A model generated the notes under the pieces. It did not search any database. It saw only the letters and a program-made list of their open reading frames with translations, and was not told the DNA's origin. DNA of 64,000 bases from an uncultured Cellvibrionales bacterium (lineage in GTDB: Bacteria > Pseudomonadota > Gammaproteobacteria > Pseudomonadales > Cellvibrionaceae). The stretch is taken from assembly GCA_913020115.1 (NCBI GenBank), contig CAJWBQ010000003.1, positions 119,227 through 183,226 of the forward strand. The letters run 5' to 3'. The position numbers and the translations under genes are program-made. Within the stretch, counting starts at the first letter, position 1, and every line of letters begins with the position of its first letter. Shown here piece after piece: positions 53,873-63,281 of the stretch.

Positions 53873-56164
53873 ATGCGTCTGTCAAACCGGCTAATCATCA
53901 TTATCTTAATTGCCGTTATTGGGCCGCTCACAATACTTGGACTTGTGGCGAGCAAAATTATTCAATCTGAAATGGAAAAACAATATCTGGATATGCCGGG
54001 GGGCACCCTGAGTGACTTGCAGTTTTTACACCAAGACATCAAAAATAACCTCAGAGGAAATTTAGAATTCTTGTCTCAAAACTCTACGGTGAAAAGTTTC
54101 ATTCGCCTAGAAAAAGACCAACAAGTAGGTGGGCTACACTCTGCACTACTGCAATTATTTAAATCTTTCTCAAAAATTTACCCGGATTTTTATCGCTATC
54201 AACTGGTTTCTAGCGACGGAGATGTGAGAGCCTACTTCAACACTCTGAGGCAACGTAACACCCACCAGAACATAAGTAACAGAGATTTCTTTAAGGACAT
54301 CGTCGCCGACGAAGACGGTGTCAGCTCTTTTCTCACCCTAGATGTCAATTCAGGAAAGCCGGTACTTCTACTAGCCCGCAAGCTTACGCCGGAACAAAAA
54401 ATTTACCCCAACAGAGAGCTGGAGAAAAAAATAGAGCACAGCTATCTTTTACTCTATTATCGCCCTAAGCACCTTACCCAACTCATCAGTGAGCGGGCCA
54501 GGCACCTGCAAGCACAAATCACCATGACCAGCTTAAAATATGGGCCTCTTTTCAGCACTGGCTTTGATGCGGGCAATACCCGCTCTAACAGAGCCAACGA
54601 CTCCGATACCTATTCGCAGCTAGATTCGCCGCTATCGCCAGACGTTAATGTGAAAATAATGGTGCCCAATTCAATTGTGCGGGCCGCCAACAAAACCCTC
54701 AATCAATATCTCTTTGGTATATTGATACTGTCTTTTTTCCTAGTACTTGTGGGCGGTTACTATCTCATCAAGCGCTATATTAATAAGCCGATGCAACAAC
54801 TGATGATGGCCGCTGAGGAAATTAACCGGGAGAACTGGAACTATCGCCTGCCAAATCCCCCTTCGGGTGAATTTGGCGATCTTTACCAAACCCTAGCCTC
54901 AATGCTTGAGCGCATTCGCCTGGCTTACAAATCTATGGTGGAAGGTAATGTAGAGTTGGAAAAGCGCGTTGGCGAACGAACAGCCGTACTTGAACAGGCC
55001 ATGATCGACCTACAGCTTTCGCGGGACTCAGCAGCGCGCGCCAATCAGGCTAAAGGTGAGTTTCTGGCGAATATGAGCCATGAAATACGCACGCCCATGA
55101 ATGGCATACTGGGCATGGTGCAACTGCTATCTGACACTGAAGTAAGTACAGAGCAACGCCGCTATATAAATCACATAGAGAGCACCAGCGATATTCTTTT
55201 AGCGATTATCAGTGACGTGCTAGACCTGTCGAAAATTGAGTCTGGCTTACTAGAATTAGACAAAGTTCCCACCAATTTAGCCGCCATCATCCACGATGTG
55301 AGCGCTGTGTTCACCAACATCTCCGACCATAAGGTTGATTTCCAAACCCACGTCAGTGGAAATTTTCCAGACGCGGTTTATCTGGATGAAACGCGAATTA
55401 AGCAAGTACTCATTAACCTAATAGGCAACGCCTTTAAGTTCACCAAAACGGGAAAAATTTCCTTGAGGTGTGAATGCCTAGCAAAAAGTGATCAGCAAGT
55501 TGAAGTTCATTTCACTATAAGTGACACCGGCATAGGCATACCTCCAGAGCGCTTGGAGTCGATATTTGAGAAATTCAGCCAAGCCGATTCCTCAACCAGC
55601 CGGGAATTTGGTGGTACGGGTCTTGGACTCTCTATCTGTAAGCATATTATTGAACTTATGGGCGGCCAACTGTCGGTATTCAGTGAAGTTGGCAAAGGCT
55701 CAGATTTTTTCTTTACCCTGCTCTTTGACTGCGGCACTTTAAGCCAAGCCAGTTCAATTGAGCATTCACCCGAGGCCTTGGCAAAGCTTAAAGACTTGCC
55801 CGTATTGATAGCAGAGGACAACGTGGTCAATCAAAAAATCATGGTTGCGATGATGCAGAAACTAGGCTGCGATGTAAGTTTGGCGGCCAACGGCCGCGAG
55901 GCTCTGCTCGCCTGTGAGGCTAAATTTTTCTCGGTTATTTTTATGGATTTACAAATGCCGGAAATGAATGGCTTTGAAGCGACAGCGGCCATAACCCAGC
56001 AGCAAGCCGAGCAGGAAAAACAAAGCTATATCATTGCGCTTACGGCCAATGCCACGGAAGAAGATCGTCGCCAGTGCCTCGATTCCGGTATGCATGAATT
56101 TATGACCAAGCCCATAAAATTCGCCTCGCTTCGCAATGCCCTGATAAAGACCCTGCAAGATTGA
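53873..56164 (+). CDS. membrane hybrid histidine kinase with receiver
   Basis: The order is: membrane segment (about 8-27), periplasmic sensor domain of about 250 residues (Cache-like helix-plus-sheet look), second membrane helix (about 280-300, [20 protein letters not shown]), HAMP, HisKA with H403 in [11 protein letters not shown], HATPase ([38 protein letters not shown]) and a receiver with D692 in [13 protein letters not shown]. It is 763 residues. There is no Hpt domain, so a separate phosphotransfer protein is needed. It forms a two-gene unit with the PotD-like protein; polyamine sensing is the simplest inference. Confidence 0.9.
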   Translation: MRLSNRLIIIILIAVIGPLTILGLVASKIIQSEMEKQYLDMPGGTLSDLQFLHQDIKNNLRGNLEFLSQNSTVKSFIRLEKDQQVGGLHSALLQLFKSFSKIYPDFYRYQLVSSDGDVRAYFNTLRQRNTHQNISNRDFFKDIVADEDGVSSFLTLDVNSGKPVLLLARKLTPEQKIYPNRELEKKIEHSYLLLYYRPKHLTQLISERARHLQAQITMTSLKYGPLFSTGFDAGNTRSNRANDSDTYSQLDSPLSPDVNVKIMVPNSIVRAANKTLNQYLFGILILSFFLVLVGGYYLIKRYINKPMQQLMMAAEEINRENWNYRLPNPPSGEFGDLYQTLASMLERIRLAYKSMVEGNVELEKRVGERTAVLEQAMIDLQLSRDSAARANQAKGEFLANMSHEIRTPMNGILGMVQLLSDTEVSTEQRRYINHIESTSDILLAIISDVLDLSKIESGLLELDKVPTNLAAIIHDVSAVFTNISDHKVDFQTHVSGNFPDAVYLDETRIKQVLINLIGNAFKFTKTGKISLRCECLAKSDQQVEVHFTISDTGIGIPPERLESIFEKFSQADSSTSREFGGTGLGLSICKHIIELMGGQLSVFSEVGKGSDFFFTLLFDCGTLSQASSIEHSPEALAKLKDLPVLIAEDNVVNQKIMVAMMQKLGCDVSLAANGREALLACEAKFFSVIFMDLQMPEMNGFEATAAITQQQAEQEKQSYIIALTANATEEDRRQCLDSGMHEFMTKPIKFASLRNALIKTLQD

Positions 56165-56312
56165 GCATGCCCTAGCCCTTGAGAATATCGGGGCTTTTCC
56201 AGAGATAAGCCTATTCTTTTGGGCCTGTCTGTGCCACGGGTTCGCAATTACTCGCCTCTAGTGCTAAATTCTGAATAGAGAAGTAAGACTTTGACCAAGA
56301 GCGAACCTGGCT

Positions 56313-56726
56313 ATGCTAACTTCACAGGGAAAACAACCCTACAACGAAAATCGACGCCAATACAGGCGTACAGCGATTAATTACCCCGCTATGGTAACGC
56401 TGGTACCAGACGAAGACACTGAAGCTCCCCGCCCTCTAGAAGTAATCATCCACGACATATCTTACGCTGGCATTCGCATTGAAGGCCCCGCTTTAGTTAT
56501 GCGAGTGATCCAACCTGACATAGACTCAATAGACGAACACAAACCGGTGAATCTATGCATTAAGTTTACAATGCCAGACCCTCAACTGGGCCAACAAACC
56601 GTGGTGGTACAAGCCGCAACCACCTACAGCACCCCAGTGAGTTACGACACCGGCAGTATTGGCCTAGAATTCGTGGACGTTGAACAGGGCATAACGGCGC
56701 TCTCTGAGCTGCTTATCAGCAATTAA
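56313..56726 (+). CDS. PilZ-domain protein, cyclic di-GMP receptor
   Basis: The 137-residue single PilZ domain contains the binding motif RRQYRR (residues 14-19) and the second motif DISYAGIRIEG. The remaining strands are FTMPDPQ and GSIGLEFVDVEQG. Such proteins change partner activity when cyclic di-GMP binds. The gene is 148 bp after the hybrid kinase and has its own terminator. A cyclase is encoded at 18733, but no link can be seen. Confidence 0.9.
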   Translation: MLTSQGKQPYNENRRQYRRTAINYPAMVTLVPDEDTEAPRPLEVIIHDISYAGIRIEGPALVMRVIQPDIDSIDEHKPVNLCIKFTMPDPQLGQQTVVVQAATTYSTPVSYDTGSIGLEFVDVEQGITALSELLISN

Positions 56727-56827
56727 TGCATTAAACCTGTCCAAATGAACAACTTGGCACGCTGAATGCAATATCTCTGTGGTGCATCCAAGCCTAGCTA
56801 GGATGTATCTCTCATCATCGCTTATGT

Positions 56828-56849
56828 GCCCTCTTCTGAGGGCTTTTTT
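56828..56849 (+). terminator. rho-independent terminator after the PilZ gene
   Basis: GCCCTC and GAGGGC flank a TTCT loop and run into six T's. It is 102 bp after the PilZ stop. The rest of the 56727-57017 gap shows no gene. Confidence 0.88.
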
Positions 56850-57017
56850 ATGCCTGTTAATTGAGTTTTGGATTGTATTTGTACGAAGTGATTAGATCTT
56901 GTGCTATCGGTGGTTTTATCCGCTGATCATATTAGTGCGATGGATGAGGCCCGCGCACCAAATTAAATCATAATTTGCGATAGGCCACGGGTAGACAATT
57001 AAGCTTGTGCTCTCAAC

Positions 57018-57476
57018 TTAGCCTAAGCGCGCTCGAAGTTTGTCCATCACGGCCATAAATACTTTGTGCTCATCGGGCTGCAAGACACTAATTAATTCCT
57101 GTTCCCAGGCCAGTGCTTGCGGCGCAATTTCCTTATACAGATCTATGCCCTTGGCGCTAAGCGTTAAGTAACTGGCACGCTTGTCCTTAGCGTTTTTCTG
57201 TTTTAACAAACAATCTTTTTCGTCTAGCAGTTTCACCGCGCGCGACATTTTGACCTTGTCCATCCCCGTTAAAGTGCCGATGTCGCGAGCGGTTTGTGCG
57301 GGCAGTTCCGCCAAAGACGCCAATATTCGCCACTCGGCTACGCTGAGGTCAAATTCTTCACTGTATATCTTCGCCAGTGAATCGCTAATTTGCTTTCCCA
57401 AGCTAACAACTCGATAGGGAATGAACTGGTTTAACACTAATGTATCGGCTGGATCACTGGACATAGTTACTGCCAT
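57018..57476 (-). CDS. MarR-family transcriptional regulator of the homogentisate genes
   Basis: The 152-residue winged-helix MarR protein has LSVAEWRILASLAELPAQTARDIGTLTGMDKVKMSRAVKLLDEKDCLLKQKNAKDKRASYLTLSAKG, including the wing residues KDKR. It is divergent from hmgA with 116 bp between them. By location it is a local repressor of homogentisate degradation, relieved perhaps by homogentisate or an upstream aromatic acid. In Pseudomonas putida the regulator of these genes is of IclR type, so this is a different arrangement. Confidence 0.88.
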   Translation of the reverse strand: MAVTMSSDPADTLVLNQFIPYRVVSLGKQISDSLAKIYSEEFDLSVAEWRILASLAELPAQTARDIGTLTGMDKVKMSRAVKLLDEKDCLLKQKNAKDKRASYLTLSAKGIDLYKEIAPQALAWEQELISVLQPDEHKVFMAVMDKLRARLG

Positions 57477-57534
57477 TGCAGAGGGGAATAAAAAACAATA
57501 TTACAAAGCTAGCAAGTTTGACTCAAGCTCGAAG

Positions 57535-57552
57535 TAGTTTCATTTGTAACTA
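57535..57552. promoter_or_regulatory. candidate MarR operator in front of hmgA
   Basis: TAGTT (57535-57539) and AACTA (57548-57552) form an inverted repeat eight bases apart in the MarR-hmgA intergenic region. AAGCTAGC also occurs twice (near 57507 and 57563). No single -35/-10 is convincing here. Confidence 0.35.
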
Positions 57553-57592
57553 ATATCGAGTAAGCTAGCCTCAACAGCACAGAGGGCTCGCT

Positions 57593-58918
57593 ATGATTGA
57601 TCCAAGTACACTGTTTTACCAGAATGGTTTCGGGAATGAACACGAGACAGAAGCACTGCCAGGCGCGCTCCCTGTAGCGCAGTTTAGTCCACAGAAATGT
57701 GAGTATGGGCTGTATGCAGAGCAGTTTAACAGCACGGCATTTACCGCCCCGCGCGCCGCCAACCGGCGCACTTGGATGTATCGCATCCGCCCCTCTGCGG
57801 CTATGGGCGAATTTAGCCCCATAGACAAAGGCCTGCTGCGAACCGCGCCAATTACAGAAGCGGATTGCCCGCCTAATATAATGCGCTGGGACGCCTTGCC
57901 TCTCCCTACTGAGCCCACTGACTTTGTCAGCGGCTTAACCACCGTGGCGGCCAACGGTGATGCGCGTGCGCAAACCGGCATTGCCATTCATGTTTATGCC
58001 GCCAATCAGAATATGGACAATCGGTTTTTCTATAATGCCGATGGCGAGTTGCTAATAGTGCCTCAGGAAGGAGCGATTCTCGCGTATACCGAACTGGGTG
58101 TATTGCACGTAAAACCGGGTGAAATATTGCTCATTCCCAGAGGCCTGAAGTTTAAAATAGAACTGCCCGAGGGGCCGGTGCGCGGTTACATTTGTGAAAA
58201 TTACGGTGAAGATTTACATCCACCCGAGCGCGGCCCGGTAGGCGCAAACGGCTTTGCTAATGACCGAGATTTTCAATACCCCGTGGCTTGGTTTGAAGAC
58301 CGCAATGGCGACTTTACCCTTACCGCGAAATTCTGTGGAGGTTTACACGAGGCCAAGATGGGCCACTCACCTTTAGACGTTGTGGCCTGGGTGGGAACTT
58401 CCGCGCCCTACAAATATGACTTGTCGCGTTTCAATGTGATCAATAGCGTGAGCTACGATCACCCAGACCCGTCAATTTTTACCGTGCTGACCTCCCAGAG
58501 CAGTTCCCCTGGGGTTGCCAATTTAGACTTCGTTATTTTTCCTCCACGCTGGATGGTGGCGGAAGATACTTTCAGGCCACCTTGGTATCACCGCAACATG
58601 ATGAGTGAATTCATGGGTTTGATTGAGGGTGTTTACGACGCAAAAGAAAAAGGCTTTACCCCCGGCGGCATGAGCTTGCACAACTGCATGAGCCCTCACG
58701 GCCCTGAAGCTGAAGTGTTTGAAAAAGCCAGCAATGCCAGCTTAGAACCCCAGCGCTATGAAAACACTTTGGCCTTCATGTTTGAGTCGCGCTATGTCAT
58801 TGCCCCCACCCAATTTGCATTAGAAACCTCCCTGCGACAAAAAGACTACAATGATTGTTATCAGGGCCTAAAAAAACACTTTAAATCAAGCGCTAATACC
58901 ACTAGCCAGAATTCATAA
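57593..58918 (+). CDS. hmgA: homogentisate 1,2-dioxygenase
   Basis: The iron enzyme opens the ring of homogentisate to maleylacetoacetate in tyrosine breakdown. The protein opens with YQNGFGNEHETEALPGALP, as in the family. The iron-binding region is FRPPWYHRNMMSEFMGLIEG (His and Glu) plus SLHNCMSPHGPE (His). It is 441 residues, the usual length. It starts 116 bp from a divergent MarR gene and is followed after 5 bp by fumarylacetoacetase. No phenylalanine or 4-hydroxyphenylpyruvate genes are in the window, so the upper pathway lies elsewhere. Confidence 0.96.
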   Translation: MIDPSTLFYQNGFGNEHETEALPGALPVAQFSPQKCEYGLYAEQFNSTAFTAPRAANRRTWMYRIRPSAAMGEFSPIDKGLLRTAPITEADCPPNIMRWDALPLPTEPTDFVSGLTTVAANGDARAQTGIAIHVYAANQNMDNRFFYNADGELLIVPQEGAILAYTELGVLHVKPGEILLIPRGLKFKIELPEGPVRGYICENYGEDLHPPERGPVGANGFANDRDFQYPVAWFEDRNGDFTLTAKFCGGLHEAKMGHSPLDVVAWVGTSAPYKYDLSRFNVINSVSYDHPDPSIFTVLTSQSSSPGVANLDFVIFPPRWMVAEDTFRPPWYHRNMMSEFMGLIEGVYDAKEKGFTPGGMSLHNCMSPHGPEAEVFEKASNASLEPQRYENTLAFMFESRYVIAPTQFALETSLRQKDYNDCYQGLKKHFKSSANTTSQNS

Positions 58919-58923
58919 ATCGA

Positions 58924-60252
58924 GTGAGCTACATGCCAAATTTAAACGATACCCACAACCCTTCTCTGCGCAGCTGGGTTGACTCAGCCAACCTTGAAGG
59001 CAATGATTTCCCGATTCAAAATTTGCCCTTCGCCTGTTTCCGACGTCGCGATACCAAAGAAACACTGCGCGGCGGTGTTGCCATTGGCGATCAAATTGTT
59101 GACCTAGGAGCGCTTCGTGACGCGGGCAACTTTGAAGGCTTGGCAAGAACAGGCTTGGAAGCCGCCGCAGAGACTTCATTGAATCACTTTATGAGCTTGG
59201 GCACGGCCTACTGGTCAGCACTGCGAGCGTCTTTGTCAGCGGGGCTTGCGGAAGGAAGTTCTGCCATGAACGCGTTGAAGTCTTGTCTTATCCCTCAGGC
59301 GGAGGCGGAATATGGCATGCCTTGTGTGGTTGGAGACTACACCGATTTTTATTCTTCCGTGCATCACGCCACCAGTGTGGGAGCATTGTTTCGTCCCGAC
59401 AACCCCCTGCTGCCCAACTACAAATGGGTGCCCATTGGCTACCATGGCCGGGCCTCGTCAATTGGCGTTTCTGGTCAGAGCTTTCCACGCCCCAGAGGCC
59501 AACTCAAAGCCCCCGATGCGGCCGAACCTTCTCTGGGTCTCAGCAAGCGTTTAGACTACGAGCTGGAAATGGGCATTTTCATGGGTTCAGGTAACGCACT
59601 GGGCAGCCCCATCAGCATCGACCAAGCCGAAGACCACGTTTTTGGTTTGTGTTTATTTAACGATTGGTCTGCTCGCGACATTCAAGCTTGGGAATATCAG
59701 CCTTTGGGGCCTTTCCTTGCGAAAAACTTTGCGTCTACCATTTCTCCGTGGATTATCAGCACCGAAGCCCTCGCCCCTTTCCGGGAAGCGTTTAGCCACC
59801 CGGAAAATGACCCCCAGCCTCTGCCCTATTTGAGTTCAAAGAAAAATTCTACAGAGGGTGGTTTTGATGTCACTCTTGAATGCCTGCTGCGCACTGAAAA
59901 AATGCGTGCGGCGGGTGAAGCGGCCACCACACTGTCTCAATCCAGTTTCAAGCACTCCTATTGGACCGTTGCGCAGATGGTTACCCATCACACCGTGAAC
60001 GGCTGTAACTTGATGCCGGGAGACTTGCTCGGCACTGGCACCCAGTCTGGCCCCAGCCATGAAGAAGCTGGCTCTATGTTGGAGCTCAGCCGAGGTGGCA
60101 AAGAGTCCATCACTCTGCCCAACGGCGAGAAGAGAACCTTCTTGGACGACGGCGACACCGTGCTGATGAAAGGCTACTGCCAGCGAGAAGGCTTTGTTCG
60201 CATTGGTTTTGGCGAGGCCGAGGGCACAGTATTAGCAGCGAGGGATTCTTAA
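58924..60252 (+). CDS. fahA: fumarylacetoacetase
   Basis: This enzyme is the last step of the pathway: fumarylacetoacetate to fumarate and acetoacetate. The metal/active-site blocks are GDYTDFYSSVHHATSVGALFRPDNPLLPNYKW (Asp, His), YHGRASSIGVSG, LDYELEMGIFMG (Glu) and LFNDWSARDIQAWEYQPLGPFLAKNFA, then HTVNGCNLMPGDLLGTGTQSGP. It is 442 residues, the length of the eukaryotic-type enzyme. The start is GTG 58924, or ATG 58933 three codons later. It is co-transcribed with hmgA and maiA. Confidence 0.95.
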   Translation: MSYMPNLNDTHNPSLRSWVDSANLEGNDFPIQNLPFACFRRRDTKETLRGGVAIGDQIVDLGALRDAGNFEGLARTGLEAAAETSLNHFMSLGTAYWSALRASLSAGLAEGSSAMNALKSCLIPQAEAEYGMPCVVGDYTDFYSSVHHATSVGALFRPDNPLLPNYKWVPIGYHGRASSIGVSGQSFPRPRGQLKAPDAAEPSLGLSKRLDYELEMGIFMGSGNALGSPISIDQAEDHVFGLCLFNDWSARDIQAWEYQPLGPFLAKNFASTISPWIISTEALAPFREAFSHPENDPQPLPYLSSKKNSTEGGFDVTLECLLRTEKMRAAGEAATTLSQSSFKHSYWTVAQMVTHHTVNGCNLMPGDLLGTGTQSGPSHEEAGSMLELSRGGKESITLPNGEKRTFLDDGDTVLMKGYCQREGFVRIGFGEAEGTVLAARDS

Positions 60253-60882
60253 GTGAAGCTTTACGGTTACTATCGCTCTTCCGCGGCTTATCGCGTGCGC
60301 ATTGCCTTAAATTTAAAAGGCATTGCCCACAGCCATGTGCCGGTAAACCTGCTTCACAGCGAACAAAAAGATGAAGAATACAATGCCCTCAACCCTCAGG
60401 GTTTAGTGCCCACCCTGAGATTGGAAAGCGGCGAGTGTATTGGCCAATCTACCGCCATATTGGAGTATCTGGAGAGTGAATATCCCGATATTCCTCTACT
60501 GCCGGCCAAGGCCATTGAAGCCGCCAAGGTCAGAGCTTGGGCAAACACCATCGCCTGTGACATTCACCCTTTAAACAATTTGCGGGTGCAGAAATACATT
60601 ACTGGAGAGTTGGATGCCAGCGAGGCGCAAAAGATCGACTGGCTTTACCACTGGATAGATCAAGGGTTTTCCGCCTTAGAACAGGAGATTTTGGCCGCGC
60701 CCTATTGTTTTGGTGAATCACTCACCCTAGCGGATGTGTATTTAATTCCCCAGGTGTATAACGCACTGCGATTCAAGCAAGATCTTTCGGCTTACCCTAA
60801 AATCATGTCGGTTTACGAGGCCTGTAACTGCGAAGCCGCTTTTGCGGCGGCTGCGCCAGAGCAACAGGCTGACGCGGTCTAA
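60253..60882 (+). CDS. maiA: maleylacetoacetate isomerase (zeta-class glutathione transferase)
   Basis: It isomerises maleylacetoacetate to fumarylacetoacetate with glutathione. The zeta motif reads YYRSSAAYRVRIALN; eukaryotic forms have SSCSWRVRIAL, and Ala for Cys is common in bacteria. NPQGLVPTL, GQSTAILEYLE and SLTLADVYLIPQVYNA follow. It is 209 residues. The start is GTG 60253, directly after the fahA stop, with GAGGGA a few bases upstream. It ends the three-gene operon. Confidence 0.94.
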   Translation: MKLYGYYRSSAAYRVRIALNLKGIAHSHVPVNLLHSEQKDEEYNALNPQGLVPTLRLESGECIGQSTAILEYLESEYPDIPLLPAKAIEAAKVRAWANTIACDIHPLNNLRVQKYITGELDASEAQKIDWLYHWIDQGFSALEQEILAAPYCFGESLTLADVYLIPQVYNALRFKQDLSAYPKIMSVYEACNCEAAFAAAAPEQQADAV

Positions 60883-60909
60883 GCCAGCAAAAAGTGGCTA
60901 GGTATTCAC

Positions 60910-61365
60910 TCAGCGTTTCGCTGAGGCCTTGCTGAGCAAGCGATCAAGCTGATCGGCAAAGGTTTTGCGGTCAGCTTGGGTCATGGCCGAGGGGCCGCCG
61001 GTGTGCTCGCCACTGGCCCGCAGCGTATCCAAAAAATCCCTCATATTGAGCCGGGCTTTGATATTTGCCTTAGTCAACAGCTCCCCTCTAGGGCTCAGAG
61101 CTAAAGCGCCCTTTTCAATCACCTCCGCCGCCAGGGGGATGTCGCTGGTAATAACCACGTCACCCGCCTCTGCGCGCTTAACAATTTCGTCGTCGGCCAC
61201 ATCAAAGCCGGAGGGCACCTGCATGGCCGAAATCACCTTTGATGGCGGCACGCGCAAGGGCTGATTGGCCACCAGAATTGTCTCAATTCGAGTGCGCTCA
61301 GCCGCTCGGAACAAGATTTCTTTAATCACTACCGGGCACGCATCGGCGTCCACCCATATCTTCAT
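60910..61365 (-). CDS. YaiI/YqxD-family (UPF0178) protein
   Basis: The 151-residue protein begins [18 protein letters not shown], the family signature, followed by [33 protein letters not shown] and [18 protein letters not shown]. The acidic residues resemble NYN/PIN-type nucleases, but no activity is established. ATG 61365 is preferred to 61380, giving the family N-terminus. It is not related to the hmg operon and is convergent with it. Confidence 0.92.
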   Translation of the reverse strand: MKIWVDADACPVVIKEILFRAAERTRIETILVANQPLRVPPSKVISAMQVPSGFDVADDEIVKRAEAGDVVITSDIPLAAEVIEKGALALSPRGELLTKANIKARLNMRDFLDTLRASGEHTGGPSAMTQADRKTFADQLDRLLSKASAKR

Positions 61366-61586
61366 AGCACTCACACTCATGTGGAATACAGCTCTCTCTC
61401 ATTGGGTGCCGCAATCTTAACTGGGCGAAGCGCTTAAATCGAGCCTCTGCCAGAGATAAAAGCCCCAGCAATACAGTTCTCGTGAACATGTGCCAGACCT
61501 ATACAGTTCGGGGCTGTCGCGGTATAGTGTCGACACGGCAAAGAGCCAGTACAAGAGAATCTTGCCAAACGGCATATTCATCACTG

Positions 61587-62183
61587 ATGAGCACAACAAT
61601 AATGGCCAAGACGCCCTCAATCTCACAGATGTACACTCATTATCGCCCCAAACTGGTGCGATTTATCAGCCGTATAGTCAAACCACAAGATATTGACGAT
61701 ATTGTTCAAGAAACCTTCGTTAAGTCAATTGAAGCGGAACTCAAGCAAGATATCGATTATCCGCGCACCTACATGCTAAAAACAGCCAGAAACTTAGCCC
61801 TGAACCACGTTAAGCGTTGGGACAATAAATATACAGATACAGTAGCGGATTTTAGCGACTCAGTTGTTGATTATAAGAGTGCCAGTCTAGAGGCCGAGTT
61901 TGAATCCAAAGAGCGCTTTTTGCTCTTCTGCCAGGCGGTAGACAAACTGCCAGGCCAATGCCGCAAAGCCTTTGTACTGAAAAAAGTGTATGGCCTGAGC
62001 CAAAAAGAGATCTCCAGCTATCTCGATATATCTGAGAGCACGGTGGAGAAACACGTGGCTAAAGGCCTGCTGAAGTGCTTTGAGTACATAGAAGATTCAA
62101 ACAACACCATTATCCGCAACAGCCGCAATGCTTCTCAGAGTGTTGTGAGCACAGCCTTAACCCGAAAGAGCCAAGTCAAATGA
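61587..62183 (+). CDS. ECF sigma factor, FecI-like
   Basis: Region 2 is MYTHYRPKLVRFISRIVKPQDIDDIVQETFVKSIE. Region 4 is DKLPGQCRKAFVLKKVYGLSQKEISSYLDISESTVEKHVAKGLLKC, which is of FecI type. It is about 198 residues. The start could be ATG 61587 or ATG 61602; a frame from 61482 is longer than the family. Its stop overlaps the fecR start (ATGA). It would direct RNA polymerase to the adjacent TonB-receptor gene or to other targets when FecR releases it. Confidence 0.9.
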   Translation: MSTTIMAKTPSISQMYTHYRPKLVRFISRIVKPQDIDDIVQETFVKSIEAELKQDIDYPRTYMLKTARNLALNHVKRWDNKYTDTVADFSDSVVDYKSASLEAEFESKERFLLFCQAVDKLPGQCRKAFVLKKVYGLSQKEISSYLDISESTVEKHVAKGLLKCFEYIEDSNNTIIRNSRNASQSVVSTALTRKSQVK

Positions 62184-63217
62184 GTACTGTTGTCCCCCTG
62201 CCACTCGCTCAGCCTATCAGAGAAGAGGCCAGCCACTGGATTGCCAAGTTGGAACGCGGCCTAAGCGATATTGAACGCACTGAGCTAGCAACTTGGGCAA
62301 CTCAATCCCATACACACCATGACATGCTGATGAGAATGGCCAGCTTGTGGGATTCAATGGGTGTTCTCAACGAATTGTCTTCACTGTTTCCCTTAGAGCA
62401 GCCAAGCACCAGCAAAATAAAGTCGCCGCGCATGCCTCGTATGGCCATCGCCGCCAGCTTTTTGATGTGTTTGGGCATTGGCGCGTTTTGGATGAACAGC
62501 CCCGACACCCAAAACTTAAATAACTACCCCTCTCAGTACCTGACCGCAGTGGGTGAACACACCACCAAACGCCTGTCAGACGGCTCAGTTATTCAGCTCA
62601 ATACCAATAGTCTGATCAAAATCGACTTTTCAGCTGATGAGCGCCGCGTGACCTTGGTACGCGGAGAAGCGCATTTTGAAGTTGCCCACGCCCCAGAGCG
62701 CCCCTTTATTGTTCAGGTGGGCCAAAAGTCGGTTCGCGCGGTAGGAACGGCCTTTAACATCTATGTGGGTGTGGAAGAGTCTATGGAACTGATTGTGACT
62801 GAAGGTAAGGTTTTACTCAGTGATATGGATCGGCGCGAAACTAAATCCATAGACCCTCTCAGCCCCAGTAATGTAGGCGACCTACTGTTAAATGCGGGCG
62901 AGAAAGTAGCGGTTGAAATAAACAGCGTAGGTAGCGTTGAGAAGCTTGAAATTGATGACATGGAGTCTGAATTAGCCTGGCAGCAAGGTTTCCTTGTATT
63001 TGAAGGCGAAGCTCTGGAGAGCGTATTAGAAGAAGTTAGCCGATACAGCGAAGTGAACTTTGAATTGGCCGACCCCACTCTAAAAAGTATTAATATTGCC
63101 GGTTTTTACAAAGCACGCGATGTAAATGGCTTACTGCTGTCCCTCAAAGAGAACTTCAACATCCATGCCGAGCGAGATAGAGATCAGCAAAATCATATTA
63201 CCCTTAGTGCGCTTTAA
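62180..63217 (+). CDS. FecR-type anti-sigma/sigma-regulator protein
   Basis: The cytoplasmic N-terminal sigma-binding region (EEASHWIAKLERGLSDIERTELATWATQS, DUF4880) is followed by a transmembrane helix (about 89-107). The periplasmic FecR domain follows (TAVGEHTTKRLSDGSVIQLNTNS, VTLVRGEAHFEVAH, FIVQVGQKSVRAVGTAFNI), with a C-terminal DUF4974-like STN-contacting part (FEGEALESVLEEVSRYSEVNFEL). It is 345 residues. It transmits the signal from the STN domain of the receptor encoded just downstream to the sigma factor. Confidence 0.93.
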   Translation: MSTVVPLPLAQPIREEASHWIAKLERGLSDIERTELATWATQSHTHHDMLMRMASLWDSMGVLNELSSLFPLEQPSTSKIKSPRMPRMAIAASFLMCLGIGAFWMNSPDTQNLNNYPSQYLTAVGEHTTKRLSDGSVIQLNTNSLIKIDFSADERRVTLVRGEAHFEVAHAPERPFIVQVGQKSVRAVGTAFNIYVGVEESMELIVTEGKVLLSDMDRRETKSIDPLSPSNVGDLLLNAGEKVAVEINSVGSVEKLEIDDMESELAWQQGFLVFEGEALESVLEEVSRYSEVNFELADPTLKSINIAGFYKARDVNGLLLSLKENFNIHAERDRDQQNHITLSAL

Positions 63218-63281
63218 AGCCACTTTCACAGTTTTTCCACTTTTTTTTTGCCGTCTATGGCGGATTTTTGCGAGCCAGTTG

